DNA of 64,000 nucleotides from Formicarius rufipectus. Its lineage: Eukaryota > Chordata > Aves > Passeriformes > Formicariidae. Position 1 is the first letter of the stretch. The number at the start of each line of letters is the position of its first letter. The notes beneath the pieces were generated by a model. The model saw nothing but the letters and a program-made list of their open reading frames with translations. It was not told where the DNA came from and made no database searches. Made by a program: the position numbers and the translations under genes. The stretch covers positions 62,001 to 126,000 of the forward strand of contig VXAU01000750.1 in the NCBI GenBank assembly GCA_013399695.1, written 5' to 3'. Of the stretch, positions 11,321 to 22,920 are shown in pieces.

Positions 11321-14300
11321 TCAACATAAATGTGAGTGCTGCTTTTAACTTCTTTTGAAGCTTAATGTGTTCCTACTTTTTAGTTGAAGGAGAATTCACT
11401 TGGTGGTGTTACTTGATCCATCAGATATGCTGACCATGTGGCAGTGTATAAAGCATAGTAAGTTCATGGTGGAGTACAGAAATTAAATCTTAAAAGCTTT
11501 GTGAAACATCACAGGAAGTATTTCTCTAGTAACAAAATGAAATTGCCTGGTAAAATTTGTGGAATTGCCTAACACTTTAACTCAGTGCATGTGTGCAACA
11601 GAGTAAGCAAAACACTTGCAACATTTTCCAAGTACTTTGTAACAAAAAGAGAGACTAACACATGCATTTTTGACTACTTCTATATATTTTGTCTGAAAAG
11701 AGTAAAAGTATTTCTAATAAATAGAAGTTGTAAAAATGTGCTATAAAAGTGTAATTTATTTAACACTTGGTAATTCAGAGTGCAGTAGATTAACATTAAA
11801 TAAAACCTGATGCAGTGAATTTGGCAGAGTAACTGCTGTTACTCTAACTGTTACTGTACATTTATATGACTGTGCTATTAACCTCTTTCATACACCCCTT
11901 CTAGTTTGTGGGCTACCTTTTATTGCAGTTATAAGTGATAAGAACTACTGTTTGGCAGTATGAGATGAATAGTGACCCCCTAATTCAATTTTCTCTTCTA
12001 AACTGTTATGACAATGACCTATATAGTCTTTAAGATGAAATTAATTTTGGTTCAGAGGGCCAGCATATGGCTTATGATTCCCTCAAGTCCTGCTTAAGCC
12101 TGAGTTTCATGTTTTATTTAGTCTATCTTGTATAATAATTAAGCTCAGAGTAAAATATTTTGTATTACAGTTGTGCTTTGTTTGAACAACTTTTTCTAAG
12201 GGAAGCACAGCACTTTAGAAAACCCAAGTGCATTGTATTTATATAGTTCTGTATTCTCAAGCCAGATGCTGCTGTAGCTGAAGCTGCCCATTGCATAGTC
12301 CTCAACTGTGCTCCTTGAGATATGTATATCAAGATTTATTCTCAAATGACGTGGTCAAATATTCTGTCATAAAACATTTGTGTAGTCCAAATAACTTTTT
12401 GTATAATGTGGTACAGAAGGTATTTTTAAAATCTGTCAGTTTAATTAATGAAACCTTTTTGCTTTTAAATTTTATTGTCAGGCTGGATAACGGTAGCTTT
12501 TGCTGTGAATGTTCCTCAGGTTTTTTTGTGAAAAAAAAATATTTTGTGAAGTATCATCAATTTTCTCAAGGATGAAGCTTCAGCTCTAAGCTCACTTCTT
12601 TATAAAACCCATGGAACTCATTAAGAAGGATTTTTTGAATGTACTAAAGCACAGAAAAGCCTGAACTAGTTTGTACCCTGTATACCAAAGAGCAATTCCT
12701 CTCTGAAATGTTCTCCCTGCTTTGGTTTCCCAATAGCTAACAGGAAGTGAGTTGATACTGAGGAGTAAATGGATGCTAATGAAAACACAGCCCTCCAAAA
12801 AGTGAACTGTAATGTGAATTGTTCCATAAATCCATTGAAAACTAGGTGGTGATCTCCTATAAGCTAATGCATGAGTCTCCTTCATGTGGGTATGAACTGT
12901 GAAAGCTTTTAATTTCATACTGATTTTCCGTAATCTTTCTCCTTTTGATGTACTCGTGCCTTCATTTTAATGTCTCTTTCTTGCTTAGGTCAAGTTTAGA
13001 CGTCTAATGAATTTTAATCGCTTCTTTTTATTAAGGTATTTAAAGATTGTTTCTGTGTTAGGAGAGCTGTAGGAATCCAGCCTCTTATTTCTTCACGTTC
13101 AGTTCTGTGGACAGTGGAGCTAATGGAGTTTACTTTTCTCTGCATTCTGTAGAGGAGTTAGTACTTGTGCAAAGATTAAAATTCAAAATGCAGCTGTGAT
13201 TCAGATTAATCTTTTCCAGGGATGTAGGAGGAATGTTTCACTACAACATTCCTCCTTGGTCTTTCCAAGCATACTGAGCCTTGAAAACTGAGAGAAACTT
13301 AAAAAAAAAGGAAAAAGTTTGTACTTGAAAGACAAGGAGACTGAATAACAGCACAGAGCAAAATCCAAACTCCAAATGCATAACTTAGTCTTAAAAATTC
13401 ATTTTAGGAAAATGCAGCACAGACTAATCCTTATAATCCTAAATTTTGTCATAGGTCGCATGAGACTGTTCTGACATTTAGAATGGTCCTCAGCATGGCA
13501 AGCTTTCAGGGTGACATTTAGATGGAACTTTTTAGAAATATATCACCTTCTCGGGGAAGTGCTGTGGAGTGGAGCAGATTTATAGAGCGAGGAGCCTATT
13601 ATGCAGAACTGTAGATCACTGTCATCTACCAATAAGTCTGGCGTTTTTGCTAATGCTCCACCAAGTGTCCTCTGCCTCTCTCCTCTCCTTGTTGAGCTAA
13701 CAATTCAATTTGATAGCACTCTTTTTAAATATTTTTGCTGGGAACACTAACCCTCTATTGTTTGTCTACTCACCTGCTCAATCCACCAGATGCTTTCCTT
13801 CCTTTTCTTCCATTTTGCTTTAAGCTGCCTGATTACTCCAAAGTTGGTGACATGAACACACTGTACATATAAAAAATATAGCTGGTTCCTGGATGGGACA
13901 TTCATCATATTATTGTATGCTGTGTATATACAATTGGAGAAATGTGATTCTCTGGAAAATAATTTCTAGAATGCAGTGTTATTGCATGAAGTGCAGTGTT
14001 ACCCTGAGACAAAGGTACTGTTACGAGAATTGGAAAAAAAATGAAAGGGAAGATGGACCATAAAATTATTGCAGTTCCCTGGTGTCAGTGTTTCTGAAGT
14101 GACTATTAAAGCACGTTTTGGGAGTTCTGTAAACTACTCGGTATTTTCTGTAACATATGTAACATTTCCTAGAAATCTGTAACCATAATGTTTGAAGAAT
14201 GCCTAATTATTTTGATAAATCTGAGACGTCTAAACATGCTCTTTGGGCTCTGTTATCCTTCTTAATCTACTGGCAACACAAATGAATTTGGATCATGTGA

Positions 14301-15640
14301 GACTAGAGGCTCAAATCCCTGAGGCTTTTACTTATGTTTCCTCCTTCCCCCCATGTATCCGATTTCCCCAGTTATATGGAGTAGAGGCTTGGCTGGCTGC
14401 TCATTTGGATTCAACCACCAGCTTTGTGAGTCTCAGATGACAGGTCCTCTTCATTAGTGTTATGAATGATGGCTTCTATTGTCCATTAGTGGAAAAGGCT
14501 GATAAATAGGTAGGAAAAAAGCAAACCTTATATGAATGCAATGTGTTAAATGAACTCCAAACTACATCTGAGTTTGAGATCAGAGTGTTGTTTACTGATG
14601 GCATTAGAAATGAGCAATGGAAATTCCAAAAATGTGATATTGTAACAATGAGATGGATTTTCTGTGGTTTTCAGGTTAGTTAATTTATTGTTCAAGTTCT
14701 TTATACTAGTCCACTGTCACAATCTTTTTTCTACATTCTCATTTATATTGCCACTATATCCTGCTGCTATGGAAGTATATTCTAATTAACTTTGTCATAG
14801 ACTAGTGTAATTGAAGTTACAGCTTGGTAAAGCTGAGGGTCAGTGCACCTTCATGATGACTAGGGGATTAGGAAGATACTTAAAAACTTAGAGTTGATAA
14901 AAATGCATGAGAAGAGAGCCTGTTATTAACCTGATTTCAGCTAAAAAGAAATCTGCTATGGCTTGCATGATATTAAGAGTCCTCCTGATTTGTGAAAACC
15001 TCACAGCATTCTTCATTCTATGCAAAGTTTCAAAAATTACGTGAACTCTTGATGCTGCAAAATGCAGGGTGCCCAATTGGTCTAGCTATGTAGATGGAAT
15101 TAGGTATTTTTGTGTTAATGAAGGAAGGGAAGTATCTGACATCTCAAAATCTCATCTTTTCATTTAACGCTCTACATTCTCATAAAGAGATTTACAAATT
15201 AAATATGGCAGAAGATCATTCACTTTGTAGAACTTGTGAGAATGGAACTAGTAGAAGAATATTCACAGAGTGTATGGCTGTAAGAATATTTCACTTTTCA
15301 GTTCAGCAGGTAGACAGAAAACTTCACAAATAACACCACAAGCCAGGCTGAAATAAATGCTTTTGTGCAGTATGTGAGTATGAGCTGTCCTTTTCACACC
15401 CCTCAAAAGCTTAGTCCTAAAATGTTGGTATGTTGCTAGAAATTTCAAAGAAAAGGCAAGGCAATTTAAGCTTGAACAAAATGGATATATTAAAATTTCT
15501 CTTGGCAAGGGAGTAAAGTGTTGAGTAAAGTGGTCACGCAGGGATATGCACCACAGGCTTAGTGGTCTCCTTTTCTGAGTGTCCTCCCACCCTACAGGTG
15601 GATGCCCTAATCCTTGGTCAGAAAGATATATGAAGGATGG
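11321..15640. other. Unique AT-rich non-coding DNA
   Basis: No repeat family or convincing gene. Open frames are at most 108 codons and show no domain. A stretch around 13540-13670 is visibly less AT-rich and less simple in sequence than its neighbours, but I cannot tell conservation from a single sequence. At 15641-15673 there is a short T/G low-complexity run. Confidence 0.55.
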
Positions 15641-15849
15641 GTTTTTTTGTTGGTTTTTTTTTTTTTTTTTCTTTCTAAAGGGAAACAGTCCATGATTAGG
15701 AGGAGTGTATGGGCTGTCAGAGAGCTCACTTGTATGAGAAATAAATGAGCAGTTTTATTACAAGCAAAATAAATTGAATAATTGAGCACGGGTTACAAAT
15801 AAAAGAACTTATGTTTTTTGGGTTTTTGTCTTATCTATAGGCATCTCGT

Positions 15850-16195
15850 GGAGTTGTAAGGTACCGGGTCCTGTCTGGGGTCCATACCAGGGACCATGCG
15901 GTCGAAAACAGGGCATTGTAAAATGTATATGGACTAGGAAACCCCACCAACCACATGGCTGCTCATGGGGGCTGCCCTCATGACCGGGGGCCCACCTCCT
16001 GGCATGGCACAGCCAACCAGGGGGAGGGGAGTGCCCCTTCTGTGATGTAGGTGGGGTGGGACTTGAGAAGCCTCTAAAAGAGCCGGGTTTGAATTGGGAG
16101 GTGTGCTTTTTGGACCCCTGGGACATGGGCACCTGGTATGTACTGTTTACCATCTTCCCGTTTGCCTTACCTCTTTATTTCATATTTTGGTGTTT
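15850..16195 (+). mobile_element. Probable LTR-like insertion (solo LTR candidate)
   Basis: A GC-rich island of about 350 bp stands out sharply from the AT-rich surroundings. It has GGGTCC, GGGGGCCC and CCAGGGGGAGGGGAGTG blocks, then a TATA-like CTCTAAAAGAG at about 16072-16082, then a C/T-rich and finally AT-rich end. This order (GC-rich U3, TATA-like box about 110 bp before an AT-rich end) is LTR-like. I could not find matching target-site duplications, so ends, strand and class are inferred. It could instead be another GC-rich repeat. Confidence 0.4.
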
Positions 16196-16812
16196 CTAAA
16201 TTTAAATAAGAGATTTTTCTCACACTTGCTTAATGACTGTATTTGAAGAAATCTCCAAACAACAAAAGAGCAAAATAAAGTTATTGAAATCAGCTTTATG
16301 CGTTAGATCTTTTAGGGAGATCAAGTGGGCAGATTGGATGGGATGCGGCTGGTTTTACTTATTTCAGGTACAATCAGAGCTACTGAAGTGAACTTCAGAT
16401 GTCAGTTTTTGTGGCATGTTTTTCCCTTCCTTGTTATAATCCTATATCTCAATAGGGAACTTGCAAAAACGAGATAACCTGCAATAACAGAAGGAAACTT
16501 TATGGGAAGTAGTGTAATGATAAATTGAGTAGGCTTTTTGTGCTTAACTAAGTGACTAGCTGCACCTCTTAAATGAATATTTCTCCTTCTCTAGGTTTTT
16601 GCAAAAAGACATACAATTAGATTGATAACCAGACTGAGTTAGAAGTTGAACTGTGTTCATTTTTCATGTATTTTTTTAATTGCTGAAAACAGAACTGAAT
16701 GTGTTGCTTCCTCTTGCATACAGAAAGGCAAAGAAACCTGTGTACAGAATTCATGGCCAAAATAATGCAGTAAGGAATTTTACAGTTAAGGAAATTAAAG
16801 GGTCAAGATAGA
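16196..16812. other. Unique spacer
   Basis: AT-rich, non-repetitive sequence with no open frame of note and no recognised element. Confidence 0.5.
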
Positions 16813-16990
16813 TTTGGGGGGTTTTTGTGTTTGGTTTTTTTTGTTTTTTTTTGGGTTTTTTTGTCTTTTTTTTTTTTTGTTTTGTTTTGTTTGTGGTTTG
16901 GTTTTTTGTTTTTGTTTGGGTTTTTTTGTCTTTTTTTTTTTTTGTTGGTTTTGTTTGGGTTGTTTTTGTTTGTTAGTTGTTTTTTTTTTT
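16813..16990. repeat. G+T-rich low-complexity block
   Basis: A further block of T runs interrupted by single to triple G, including two long T runs of 11-13 and the pattern GGTTTTTTTGTC twice. It is the same class of sequence, and in the same orientation, as the blocks at 9.3 and 9.9 kb. The 65-codon Phe/Cys/Leu frame across it is an artefact of composition. Confidence 0.9.
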
Positions 16991-17861
16991 AATAGGGAGA
17001 TAGCAAGTTAAGTAAAAACCAAAGCTATTAATTTATCCCTGTAAGGACAGTTCATTGCAAAACTGACACAAGTAAGGCAATGAACTTCATTCTGGAGGTA
17101 GTGTTTCTGTGAATAACTTCTTGTGCTGCAGGTTCAGGATGTTCCTGCAGCTAAGATGAACAGAGGACTCTGTCTTGATTGGAATTAATATAAAATATTC
17201 CTACAGAACTACAGGGGGGGAAAAAAATACTGTTCTTAAATTTATGGGTTAGTCAAAAAAACTTTATCTAAAACTTTTTCTTTCAGGTTCTTAAACTCTG
17301 CAGGGTTGCTCTTTGAATTCCCAACATACTTTCCCCGAACTTTTTCCTTGAACAGCTCTGTCTTTGCCATGAACGACCACAGGGTGGCAACATGAAAAAA
17401 TGAAACCCCGAAGCCTGAGCCCTTGTTACACAGATACCCAATCCTCACTTTAGCTGTGCATCCTGCAGATTTTGGGTTGTGCCACGAGAGGGAAAATGCA
17501 TGTGTGTGCCCAAGGATACGGCCCAGCCTTATGCTTTTCTATCAAGACCTCGTGGTTGCAACTGCTTTGCTTAAAGATGTTTCATTCTCTTCTACATTTT
17601 CAGTCTTTACTCTTGCCTGGAGAATTTTGTAACAGAAGGCAAAGATTTATTCCAGTAACCTGAGGTGAATAGTTACTGATCTGTTGAAAGCATTGAGGGC
17701 AGAGCTGGCTGATGGTGTGATGCATGAAAATATTGGCTGTGGTGTTACCTTGATTAAAGAATAGGACAAACTGCCAACCTGTTGCTACTATTAACATTCA
17801 TCAGAAAGTTTAGACTTAGTAAAACTAAGCAAGTAAATTGATTTTTAGAATTCTCAGTTGC

Positions 17862-17921
17862 ATATTTTCTTTTTAAATACTTAAATATTTTCTTTTTAAA
17901 TACTTAAATATTTTCTTTTTA
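17862..17921. repeat. 23-bp tandem repeat, about 2.6 copies
   Basis: The unit ATATTTTCTTTTTAAATACT plus TAA begins at 17862, 17885 and 17908, with identical copies until the third breaks off at 17922. It is a simple AT-rich minisatellite and is likely to be length-variable. Confidence 0.92.
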
Positions 17922-18789
17922 CTATGGACATTATATAATATTTTTAAAGCAGATTTTGTCATGTTTATTGCCATTTCACAACTGATTTTTTTTCCTGAAT
18001 ACTGTTTTTAAAAGTCCTTGAGACTTCAAAGAACTTACATCTTTTGTGCGATGTATGATTAACACCTGCTTGAGTATTGCAATGTGCTTGTAAATGCGCA
18101 CATTGCATTGAATTTTAGAAATACGTTCACAGATACAGTTCTCTATTGTTGCAGTCTAATAAAGTGAAGAAATGGGAGATGACTGTAGGCACTGTTGATT
18201 AACCTACAAATGGACTCCAATCAGTTTTTCAAAAGGAGCTTGATTGAGGGGAATTGGGTCTTTAACTCAGATTGTTTGCATTCTCCTCCTTTGTTGGAGG
18301 GCTTGACTTTTAATAAGTAGGAAAAGAATCTGAACGAATCACTGGAACTTCGAACTCCTCCAGGAGACAATTAGGAGGACGTTTAATAAGATTTAGTACT
18401 CAGGTTGAATAATGGTAAGGCCTACTAAGTCTTCTTTCATTTATCAAAGTATTTCAGTAAAACTGAGAAACAGTCTACCTTGATTGCTCATACTAAACTG
18501 AGAAAGAGGAGGAAATTATGAGCTGCCTGTCAGAATTGCTATCAACTTGTTCAGCACATCTGCAGCGTTTGCATGTGGATACACTCACAAAGAGTAGCCA
18601 GTCCCATAAGCAGTTCTAACAACTGTCACCTAATGTAATACATATGGACTATAGAGTCCTTTTCAGATTTGTAAGTAAAGTAGTGTGGCATTTTTTCTAC
18701 TACTTAGTATGTTGGGCTTTTTCCCAGTGAAATATACCTTTTTTTCTTTGACTTTTATGACACTAAGTGATTAGCTTTTCCAAAGGTTG

Positions 18790-18808
18790 CATTGGCTTTA
18801 TGCCAATG
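18790..18808. promoter_or_regulatory. NFI-type palindrome
   Basis: The sequence CATTGGC-TTTAT-GCCAATG contains TTGGC-N5-GCCAA, the full-site consensus for nuclear factor I dimers, with 7-bp perfect arms. The match and spacing are seen directly. Function is not implied, since such sites can arise by chance. Confidence 0.35.
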
Positions 18809-20420
18809 AAGAAAATAAAAGAACAATATTACTATAAATGTATTTGCCTCAAAAAAAAAAAGCTAGATTTAATCCATAATTTGAAACTAGTTAAACTGAA
18901 AAGTAATAAATCTGTAAATAGGTGTGCTCTATACTGCTGAGTTTTTGAATATTTGAATTTCACACTAAATGGCATCCAGACGGGATTGGTATGCATTACT
19001 AGAAGAAAGTATTGTGGGACAGAATGTAGAAGTTTAATATTTTGTTTCACTTTTTCGGTCTAGTAGCTCTAAGTGGAGATTTAGACTTTGGCCTTGTGCT
19101 AGGAGAATAAGCAGGCACTTCCTTTTAAGGTGGTGACATCCACTGCAGATGTTAAAATTTATCACTTGGCTTTAACACAAATGTGACATGAACTCATTAA
19201 ATTTCTGCCACGAGGTTTTATTGCTTTAATAATTTGTTGCAATATTTAGAGAATACTATGATGAATTGTATTGAATTTATCATATTATCCAATAAATAAC
19301 ATGACAGAACAATAAATCAATCACATTTCAAAGAGTGTTAAAACTGTATAGTCTGGAATTTTAGATTCAAAACTAATGAGGGCTTCTCTGAAAATAAAAG
19401 GGCAGCTTATTAACCTGAAATATTTCATAGTAAACTGATGAGTTAGTGTCTTGATCAAAAAATCTCTTAAGCTCTACTATCTGGTAGTTGCTGACTCAAC
19501 TTTTAAAATTATAGTATTTTGGCAATGAATTGGTCTTCTGGTGGAATAGCTACAGAGAGTGAATGCAAGAGGGGGCAGTAAGAGATCACTTGAGGTCTTC
19601 AGCTGAAATGGGTCCTGCCTGATGCTGACTTGGCTTTTAATTTCTTTGAATAGTAGTGGCATCATCACTAGAACTGGAGGAGCAGGAAGGAGAGTACATG
19701 AATAGAGCAGCGTATAATCTGTAAAACCCACTACTTTTTGTTTTAGCAAATCTGGTTCCTTCAATGGGTGGCTAATTCAAGATACCTGGAGGCCCCAAAA
19801 GTACTGGGCTGTGTGAAATATAGGTATTCCTTGGTACCTGTAATTATGCACCAATAACTGTTAAATAGCAAAAGATTTAATACCAAATGTAGTAAAAAAG
19901 CTGAAATAACAATTTAATCCTCCAGGTTAATATTAATTTTAGACTCCCCTAATTTGTCCAGGCTCCCCCAAACCTATACAGTGTGATTCATTCTAGAGCA
20001 GTGCTGTGGTTACTTCTAAAATTGCAGTTACTCCTTTTTATTAACTCCTGCAAACCAAGGAATCCAAACTAGGGAGCAGGACACCAGTGTGGTGAGAATT
20101 GTACTTGCAGAAATATTCCAGACACCACTGATACAAATACCACTGATATAAATCCTTGACCTATGTTACTGTCTGCTGCGTATACAGTGAGAATAGGGAA
20201 GGATGCAGACAGATGAAAAAGTACAAAGAAATAATTAAAAAGTAATAGCTATTTGATTCAGCCTATATCACAGCCTTATCAAATTAAGGTTTCTCAACAA
20301 AGACAAAGAAAATACCCCAAGCAAAAGCAGGGTTCGCTTGATTTTGTTTGCCCACTGACTGCACTGGAGGTAAATACTACCTGTTAAAACCTTCTGTTGA
20401 AATTCAGCAAAGGAAAATGC

Positions 20421-20703
20421 GGGGTTCTTGCACCTGGAGGACAAATAACCTCATGTACCATTAAGGGCTGGGGGCTGACCTGCTGGAAAGAAGCTCTGTG
20501 GAGAAGGACCTGAGGGGTCCTGGTGGACAACAAGCTGTTCATGAGCCAACAGTGCCCTGGTGGCTAAGAAGGCCAATGTGTCCTGGGGCACATTGGGAAG
20601 AGTGGGGCCAGTAGGTCAAGGGAGGTGGTCCTGCCCCTCTGCTCAGTCCTAGTGAGGCAGACCTGGAGTGCTGTGTCCAGTTCTGGGCTCCTCAGTATGA
20701 GAG
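20421..20703 (+). mobile_element. CR1 LINE fragment, 3'-truncated
   Basis: Sense-strand CR1 from the end of the RT-coding region: GAGAAGGACCTGAGGGGTCC, GGTGGACAACAAGCTG, then the TGGAGTGCTGTGTCCAGTTC block are standard CR1 landmarks in order. It lacks the normal CR1 3' end and stops just where the 640-bp duplicated segment begins. Because the left flank of the first duplicate is continuous with the CR1, the truncation itself is probably genuine. Confidence 0.88.
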
Positions 20704-21343
20704 GCTCAGAGCTTGTCAGTTGAGAAATTGTTTTCCTGTGATGCAAATTACTATTTGGTCTGACTTTTAATTGTCTAGATGAAAGAAAAAAAAAACCCAG
20801 GAATTTCTAAAGACAAAAGGAAAATTAAGCCTGATACTAAATGAGTGGTAGGACTTCATGTGTGTGAGTTCACATACTTTTAGCTGCTGCTTTCTCTGGG
20901 CTGCTGTGGCCAGTTGCTGACCCAGAGGCACAGCTCTTGAGCTGAGCTTTCTCCTGCCATTGCTCCCTGTTTTTCTCTCATAGATGGTTGGGAAGCAGGG
21001 AGGAAGAGTTGGCATGCCTGGAATGTGGAGGGTGGCTTCAAATGGATTTGAGAGAGTCAGCAGAGAAAACAAGCCTTCCATTTAGCTGCCAATTGAAAGA
21101 TGCTGATGATCTTTCCTTAACAGTTTAGTGTTGTTTTGAAGTTATTTGTAAATTTTTTTTTTTTGAAAATCAATAAAATAGGACAGATATAACAGCTGTG
21201 GTACTTTCATAGAAATATCTGGGACAAGGACTGCTCAATTACTTTGGAAATAATAGCAGAGCTAAAAGTTTGCTTAGACTTTGGATGTTCACACCACATA
21301 GCTATTACTGTGACACTGTGTCATGCTTCTCCAAACTCTGAAT
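20704..21343. repeat. 640-bp direct duplicate, copy 1 (probable assembly artefact)
   Basis: This segment reappears at 21345-21984. I compared the two copies by eye and found one difference: G at 21073 against A at 21714. Mononucleotide runs are the same length in both. The 104-codon minus-strand frame here (20767-21081) therefore appears twice with the same protein. A strong minus-strand acceptor-like pyrimidine tract near 20790-20820 is also duplicated, but no exon is supported. Confidence 0.95.
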
Positions 21344-21344
21344 N
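21344..21344. other. Single N at the junction of the duplicate
   Basis: One ambiguous base lies exactly between the two 640-bp copies. It is best read as a sequence-join placeholder of unknown true length and not as a miscalled base. Confidence 0.9.
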
Positions 21345-21984
21345 GCTCAGAGCTTGTCAGTTGAGAAATTGTTTTCCTGTGATGCAAATTACTATTTGGT
21401 CTGACTTTTAATTGTCTAGATGAAAGAAAAAAAAAACCCAGGAATTTCTAAAGACAAAAGGAAAATTAAGCCTGATACTAAATGAGTGGTAGGACTTCAT
21501 GTGTGTGAGTTCACATACTTTTAGCTGCTGCTTTCTCTGGGCTGCTGTGGCCAGTTGCTGACCCAGAGGCACAGCTCTTGAGCTGAGCTTTCTCCTGCCA
21601 TTGCTCCCTGTTTTTCTCTCATAGATGGTTGGGAAGCAGGGAGGAAGAGTTGGCATGCCTGGAATGTGGAGGGTGGCTTCAAATGGATTTGAGAGAGTCA
21701 GCAGAGAAAACAAACCTTCCATTTAGCTGCCAATTGAAAGATGCTGATGATCTTTCCTTAACAGTTTAGTGTTGTTTTGAAGTTATTTGTAAATTTTTTT
21801 TTTTTGAAAATCAATAAAATAGGACAGATATAACAGCTGTGGTACTTTCATAGAAATATCTGGGACAAGGACTGCTCAATTACTTTGGAAATAATAGCAG
21901 AGCTAAAAGTTTGCTTAGACTTTGGATGTTCACACCACATAGCTATTACTGTGACACTGTGTCATGCTTCTCCAAACTCTGAAT
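21345..21984. repeat. 640-bp direct duplicate, copy 2 (probable assembly artefact)
   Basis: Second copy, offset by 641 bases. The end of copy 1 (CAAACTCTGAAT) stops at the N, while here the same sequence runs on into ACATTC. This is the picture expected when the overlapping ends of two contigs, perhaps carrying different alleles, were placed side by side without being merged. Confidence 0.95.
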
Positions 21985-22892
21985 ACATTCTTTAGGACAT
22001 AGCTGGTTTTTTTTGCCTGTGCAGAGAAGATCAGGAAGTTTGGAGCTCTTCTATTGTTACTGCTGGGTTTTTTTTGTTCTTAAAACTTTATATCTCTGGT
22101 CTAAAGGTATGGTTGCTTATAGTTAGTAGTGTGTGTTGTTTTACCTTAGCTTGGTGTAGCACTGGTTTTCTTTTGAAAAGTAAAATGGAGAATAACTTGG
22201 TGACTTCTTCCTTCTAATGCAGTTGCCAATTGTGAATTCCACCTGTTTTCTCAATGTGAAGATGAGAACTGGATAGCACTAATTTAGTTGGAGGTATATG
22301 AGCCCTCAGTTCTAAAATTTAACATCAAGAGTACACTTTTTCTCCCTCACTAGTCTTCACTGACACAGACATTCAATGCTGCATGAGATAGACATGTTTT
22401 ACATATGGGCTTATAATCTGAAAAAAAAAAATGTGTCAGTGCCACTGGAAGTAAAGATGTTGAAACTAATATTTGTATATTTCCAAGTGTCTTGGTTTTT
22501 CCTGAATCATTTTTATAAGTTTCAAGTTCAGATAAATACCTTAAGTCCTCACTGAACTCTTACAGTTTGAGTGTTAAATTTACAAAGGATGAAGGCAGGG
22601 GATCCCAAAGAAGCCAGCAAGGAGAATAGCTATGCAAGCTTCCAATGCAAGCACTAAATCTGAAATTTATAGGTGCAGTTTTAGTAATTGTCTGCTTATA
22701 CTTTTCAAAGAGGACCATTTAGTGATATAATCAAGGACTTAATTTAATGCAAGAGAACTTCCTTTTTAAAGATCCGATTGAAAAGCATTTGGAAATGATT
22801 GAATACTTTATTTTTAAATAAATAATAAATTTTACAGATATTTGCATTATCTAAGTAGTACTGATTGTGTGATGAGATTTTTTGTTTTTCAG

Positions 22893-22920
22893 AGTGGTCA
22901 TTTTAGAGACAAATGATTCT
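22893..22920 (+). other. Candidate 28-nt micro-exon
   Basis: A TACTGAT branch-point-like motif (branch A at 22864) lies 28 nt before TTTTTTGTTTTTCAG. The acceptor is followed by 28 nt and a GTAAGA donor at 22921. One of three frames is open and would read VVILETNDS. All spliceosomal signals are near consensus and correctly spaced. The peptide is too short to assign and no partner exon was identified. Confidence 0.15.

Larger units (their letters stand above)
16991..20420. other. Unique AT-rich non-coding DNA
   Basis: No gene or interspersed repeat was recognised. The interval includes a short tandem repeat (17862-17921) and a palindrome matching the NFI consensus (18790-18808), both listed separately. 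Open frames reach at most 95 codons. Confidence 0.5.

Noticed and set aside
20767..21722. Two identical 104-codon minus-strand frames suggesting a duplicated gene
   Set aside because: The identity is explained by the 640-bp assembly duplication, and neither copy shows coding features.
22351..22417. 67-nt minus-strand segment after a strong T-rich acceptor
   Set aside because: Open in one frame but with an average donor and no codon bias. Typical of intronic pseudo-exons.
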